From contig NZ_JALOAA010000038.1 of NCBI RefSeq assembly GCF_023229025.1, positions 1 to 16,837 of the forward strand: 16,837 nucleotides of DNA, written 5' to 3'. The translations under genes and the position numbers were made by a program. Below, one piece after another: positions 14,804-16,837 of the stretch. Source of the DNA: Sulfurimonas sp. Its GTDB lineage: Bacteria > Campylobacterota > Campylobacteria > Campylobacterales > Sulfurimonadaceae. The first letter of the stretch is position 1. Each line of letters starts with the position of its first letter. The notes under the pieces were generated by a model. The model worked only from the letters and a program-made list of their open reading frames with translations, was not told the DNA's origin and did no database searches.

Positions 14804-14830
14804 GGAGAGTTAATAACTCTTCCTATTTTT
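14803..14830 (+). terminator. Rho-independent terminator after infA
   Basis: AGGAGAGTT (14803-14811) pairs with AACTCTTCCT (14815-14824) around an AAT loop, nine pairs with one bulged T, followed by A and TTTTT (14826-14830). A second T-run follows at 14841-14846. Position and structure fit the end of the S10-spc transcript. Confidence 0.75.
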
Positions 14831-14868
14831 AAAGTACCTATTTTTTATTTAAGTTAAGTTTTCTCTTG

Positions 14869-14874
14869 TATAAT
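14869..14874 (+). promoter_or_regulatory. -10 element for the second chemoreceptor gene
   Basis: A perfect TATAAT lies 30 bp before the ATG at 14904, in a T/A-rich region and beyond the infA terminator. No clear -35 hexamer is found 16-18 nt upstream, which is common for housekeeping promoters in Campylobacterota. Start of transcription would be near 14881. Confidence 0.55.
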
Positions 14875-14903
14875 TTGTTGATACAGTTATATAAGGATAA
14901 GTA

Positions 14904-16010
14904 ATGCTAAACTCCCTCTTTTTCCGTATGCGTTTTGTTCACTATGTCGGCATAATTCTGCTTGTAATTAATGCAACATTTTTTACTGATAATATTATCG
15001 GACAGATTGTCCAGTATATCATAGCGGCCGTTATTGTTCTTCACGACTTAGATGAGAAGTATAACGGTGTCGATATGACAAAATCTCTTATAGGGCAGCT
15101 TGAAAACCTTGAGCACGGAGAAAAAATTGTTTTAAAGAACAGTTATAACTCAGAGCTAAGCGAAGCGGCTGAAAATATGAATAGGTTTCAGGAGATATTT
15201 CTACAGGCACAAGACACCAACGAAAAATCACACACTATAGAGCTGATAGTAAATAAAATAAATAGCGATTATGATAATACAAATAGAAGTATGATCAACG
15301 AGAGAGAGCTTCTTGCAAACGTAGTTTCAATAGGCGAAAAACTAAAGATAGTATTGGGAAATGATTTAATTGATGCTTCAAAATCAAAAGAGAATATCAT
15401 AGAAGTAAGTAAAAGTTTAAATAGTATTAAAAATGAGATATCAGGGATTGTAAAGCAACTTCAAGATGCTTCAAGCACACAAAATATATTAGCAAATGAT
15501 TTAAGTAAAGTCTCAGATGATACAGCTCAGGTTAAAGAAATTATCTTAGTAATTGCCGACATTGCAGATCAGACAAACCTTCTTGCACTAAATGCCGCTA
15601 TTGAAGCAGCTCGTGCCGGTGAGCATGGGCGTGGATTTGCCGTAGTTGCTGATGAAGTGAGAAAACTTGCAGAGAGAACACAAAAAAGTCTTACTGAGAT
15701 AAATGCAACTATTAGCGTAGTAAGTCAATCCATAAGTGATACAAGCCAGCAGATGAACATAAGCAGCCAAACAATTGAATCCTTAGCGGGGCTCTCAACT
15801 GATGCATCAAGTCATATGCAGAGCATTAGCGAAGCAATCAGTAACGGAGTTACTTTAGCAGAAGCGACTGTAGAGAGTTATACTCAAAATGCTAAAACGA
15901 CGGAAGAGATTATAGAAAATGTCACAAAGATTGATGAACTTTCAAAAAGAAGTAATGAGAGTGTCAAGATAATAAAAGAGAGTGTTGAAGAGCTTAGTAA
16001 AGTAGTTTAA
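14904..16010 (+). CDS. Methyl-accepting chemotaxis protein without periplasmic sensor
   Basis: Chemoreceptor of 368 residues. Two hydrophobic helices (about 11-27 and 32-46) are joined by a turn of only a few residues, so there is no periplasmic domain; no HAMP pattern is evident after them. Residues about 60-185 form a polar helical region, then the conserved signalling tip (about 220-260), almost identical to that of the receptor at 387-2378. About 128 residues follow the tip compared with about 98 in the other receptor, so its coiled coil is longer and probably of a different heptad class. Input must come from the cytoplasm, the membrane or partner receptors; which one cannot be told. AAGGA precedes the start by 6 nt, and the gene appears monocistronic, with its own TATAAT after the infA terminator. 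No CheR-tethering pentapeptide at the C-terminus. Confidence 0.92.
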   Translation: MLNSLFFRMRFVHYVGIILLVINATFFTDNIIGQIVQYIIAAVIVLHDLDEKYNGVDMTKSLIGQLENLEHGEKIVLKNSYNSELSEAAENMNRFQEIFLQAQDTNEKSHTIELIVNKINSDYDNTNRSMINERELLANVVSIGEKLKIVLGNDLIDASKSKENIIEVSKSLNSIKNEISGIVKQLQDASSTQNILANDLSKVSDDTAQVKEIILVIADIADQTNLLALNAAIEAARAGEHGRGFAVVADEVRKLAERTQKSLTEINATISVVSQSISDTSQQMNISSQTIESLAGLSTDASSHMQSISEAISNGVTLAEATVESYTQNAKTTEEIIENVTKIDELSKRSNESVKIIKESVEELSKVV

Positions 16011-16047
16011 CAAGAGAGTTTTAGACTTTAGTTTCTATATCTTAAGG

Positions 16048-16067
16048 TCTTGTATCACTATACAAGA
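16048..16067. terminator. Perfect 8-bp inverted repeat after the chemoreceptor gene
   Basis: TCTTGTAT (16048-16055) and ATACAAGA (16060-16067) are exact inverted repeats around CACT, 38 nt after the stop codon. No T-run follows on either strand, so it may be a mRNA 3'-end structure rather than a classical terminator, or a protein-binding site next to the element junction. Confidence 0.35.
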
Positions 16068-16118
16068 GTTGCTATCAAAAATTAATGCGCTTATTGTTGT
16101 GTAGAAGTATTTATAAAG

Positions 16119-16146
16119 TGGTGGACCCTCAGAGATTCGAACTCTA
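16119..16146 (-). other. tRNA 3'-end fragment, likely attachment site of an integrated element
   Basis: Read on the minus strand this gives a T-arm (TAGAG - TTCGAAT - CTCTG, five pairs with one U-G), then AGGGTCC as the 3' strand of an acceptor stem, discriminator A and an encoded CCA. The matching 5' acceptor strand (GGACCCT) and the D- and anticodon arms are missing: the next 60 bp are AT-rich and fold into nothing tRNA-like. A bare tRNA 3' end beside an integrase gene is the usual footprint of integration into a tRNA gene. The amino acid identity cannot be read from this part. The exact crossover point is unknown; the duplicated core may be longer than the fragment. Confidence 0.75.
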
Positions 16147-16219
16147 TTTAAAAGAATTTCTTAAGTTTCTTAAAGTTCTCTATTATCTTTTAAAGTCCTT
16201 TAATATAGGGCTTTATCTA

Positions 16220-16258
16220 TTGTTTTTATTATATCAAGTTTGCTATACTTTTGTATAG
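16220..16258 (+). promoter_or_regulatory. Candidate integrase promoter with palindrome
   Basis: TTGTTT (16220-16225) and TATACT (16244-16249) are 18 nt apart and could be the integrase promoter. The -10 lies inside a perfect inverted repeat, CTATAC (16243-16248) - TTTT - GTATAG (16253-16258), followed by ATTTTT. The palindrome could be an operator on this promoter, or a weak terminator for transcription entering from the left; sequence alone does not decide. Confidence 0.35.
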
Positions 16259-16271
16259 ATTTTTAAATTTT

Positions 16272-16292
16272 GGGTAGCAATAGGGTAACAAT
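16272..16292 (+). repeat. Two 10-bp direct repeats abutting the integrase start
   Basis: GGGTAGCAAT (16272-16281) and GGGTAACAAT (16283-16292) differ at one base and recur with an 11-bp period, about one helical turn, so a protein would meet both on the same face of the DNA. Short tandem repeats between the core site and int are typical arm-type integrase sites. The second repeat also contains the GGG that would serve as the only plausible ribosome binding site for int, so occupancy could affect int expression. Confidence 0.5.
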
Positions 16293-16837
16293 TTGGCAAG
16301 GGTAAAAAGTAAAAAATATGCAGGTGTCTATCTCAATAAATTAACAGATGGAGATATAACATACTCCATCAATTACAAAGATGCAGAAAATAAAAAAACT
16401 TGGTTCACGGTAGGCAAAAAATCGAGTGGCATTACCGAGATATATGCTTACAACAAAAGAAATGAGTTTATAAATAAAATAAAACTTGGAGAAGAACCAC
16501 CAGCTGTTCTTAAGAGAAAGAAAAAAGATATAGTTTCACTTGATAGTGTAGCATTAGAACATTATCAACTAAAAGAGAATCACAACCGCAACAACAAACT
16601 CTCAAAAAGAAAGTATGAGATGCATGTATCTCCTATATTGGGTAAAAAAGATATAAAAAGCATCACTGTAGAAGATACACAAAAACTGCAAGCACTAAAA
16701 TTAAAAGAGTTTGCTCCAAAAACTGTCAATACCATTTTGGGAGAGTTGAGTGTTATTTTTAACTATGCCATAGATAAAAATATAATTGCCCAAAATCCTT
16801 TAAAAAAAGTCAAATCACTAAGAGTTGATAATGTAAG
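16293..16837 (+). CDS. Tyrosine recombinase (phage-type integrase), 5' part
   Basis: Open to the window edge; 181 residues are visible. The start is taken as TTG at 16293: an in-frame TAG is four codons upstream, and no ATG or GTG in frame gives a complete N-terminus. The N-terminal 60 residues (Gly-Val-Tyr-Leu-Asn-Lys-Leu, Ile-Thr-Tyr-Ser-Ile-Asn-Tyr-Lys) look like an arm-type DNA-binding domain, followed by a lysine-rich linker. Residues about 90-175 form the helical core-binding domain with Lys-Tyr-Glu-Met-His-Val-Ser-Pro-Ile-Leu-Gly and Thr-Val-Asn-Thr-Ile-Leu-Gly-Glu-Leu, ending in Asn-Pro-Leu. The catalytic domain with the Arg-His-Arg-Tyr residues lies outside the window. The gene reads away from the tRNA fragment. 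Its role would be site-specific integration and excision at that site. Family call is firm; whether it is intact is unknown. Confidence 0.85.
   Translation, partial: MARVKSKKYAGVYLNKLTDGDITYSINYKDAENKKTWFTVGKKSSGITEIYAYNKRNEFINKIKLGEEPPAVLKRKKKDIVSLDSVALEHYQLKENHNRNNKLSKRKYEMHVSPILGKKDIKSITVEDTQKLQALKLKEFAPKTVNTILGELSVIFNYAIDKNIIAQNPLKKVKSLRVDNV

Larger units (their letters stand above)
16119..16837 (+). mobile_element. Left edge of an integrative element (continues past window)
   Basis: The segment comprises the tRNA 3'-end fragment, an AT-rich stretch of about 145 bp with a palindrome and direct repeats, and an integrase gene reading into the element. From the orientation of the fragment (3' end on the left), the intact minus-strand tRNA gene should lie at the far right end of the element. 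Cargo, size and type (prophage, genomic island or other) are not visible. Confidence 0.6.

Noticed and set aside
16119..16200. A complete tRNA gene on the minus strand
   Set aside because: Only the T-arm and acceptor 3' strand are present. No GGACCCT acceptor partner, D-arm or anticodon arm occurs in the next 80 bp, so it is a fragment.
1..16837. CRISPR arrays, toxin-antitoxin pairs, defence genes, riboswitches or insertion sequences
   Set aside because: No regularly spaced repeats, no transposase, no paired small genes and no recognisable riboswitch core were seen. The window is mostly dense core genes.

Overview
The window is a chromosomal segment of a member of the Campylobacterota (epsilonproteobacteria), most like Sulfurimonas or a close relative. 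The signs are an AT-rich genome, a short zinc-type S14, the absence of L30 (rpmD) between S5 and L15, the order rnhB - ATPase - rpsJ that I recall from Helicobacter pylori, and several chemoreceptor genes with the Campylobacterota-type signalling tip. This genus-level assignment is inference from gene content, not from a database search.

Left flank (1-4022): the 3' part of a small DUF302-like gene and a full-length membrane chemoreceptor read on the + strand. They converge on a two-gene minus-strand unit that encodes an AAA_14/DUF4143-type ATPase and ribonuclease HII.

Centre (4095-14830): the fused S10 and spc ribosomal-protein operons. A well-formed promoter (TTGAAT - 17 nt - TACAAT) and a short leader precede rpsJ-rplC-rplD-rplW-rplB-rpsS-rplV-rpsC-rplP-rpmC-rpsQ-rplN-rplX-rplE-rpsN-rpsH-rplF-rplR-rpsE-rplO-secY-map-infA. 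The genes are packed with 1-nt stop/start overlaps or gaps of up to about 16 nt. The one exception is a 47-nt gap with a hairpin between rpsN and rpsH. The run ends at a Rho-independent terminator directly after infA, so the alpha-operon genes (rpmJ-rpsM-rpsK-rpsD-rpoA-rplQ) that often follow are not here. Together these genes supply about 20 proteins of both subunits, the membrane translocation channel for nascent proteins, the enzyme that trims initiator methionine, and initiation factor 1.

Right flank (14831-16837): a chemoreceptor with two closely spaced membrane helices and no periplasmic sensor, then about 280 bp without a gene, then the 5' part of a tyrosine recombinase (integrase) gene that runs off the window. 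The gap contains a 28-nt fragment matching the 3' end of a tRNA on the minus strand (T-arm, acceptor 3' strand, CCA) with no tRNA body behind it. I read this as the left attachment site of an integrated element that extends beyond the window. Two 10-bp near-identical direct repeats abut the integrase start. This element edge is the only clearly accessory part; its cargo is not visible. I found no CRISPR array, rRNA, complete tRNA, insertion sequence or evident new multi-gene system.
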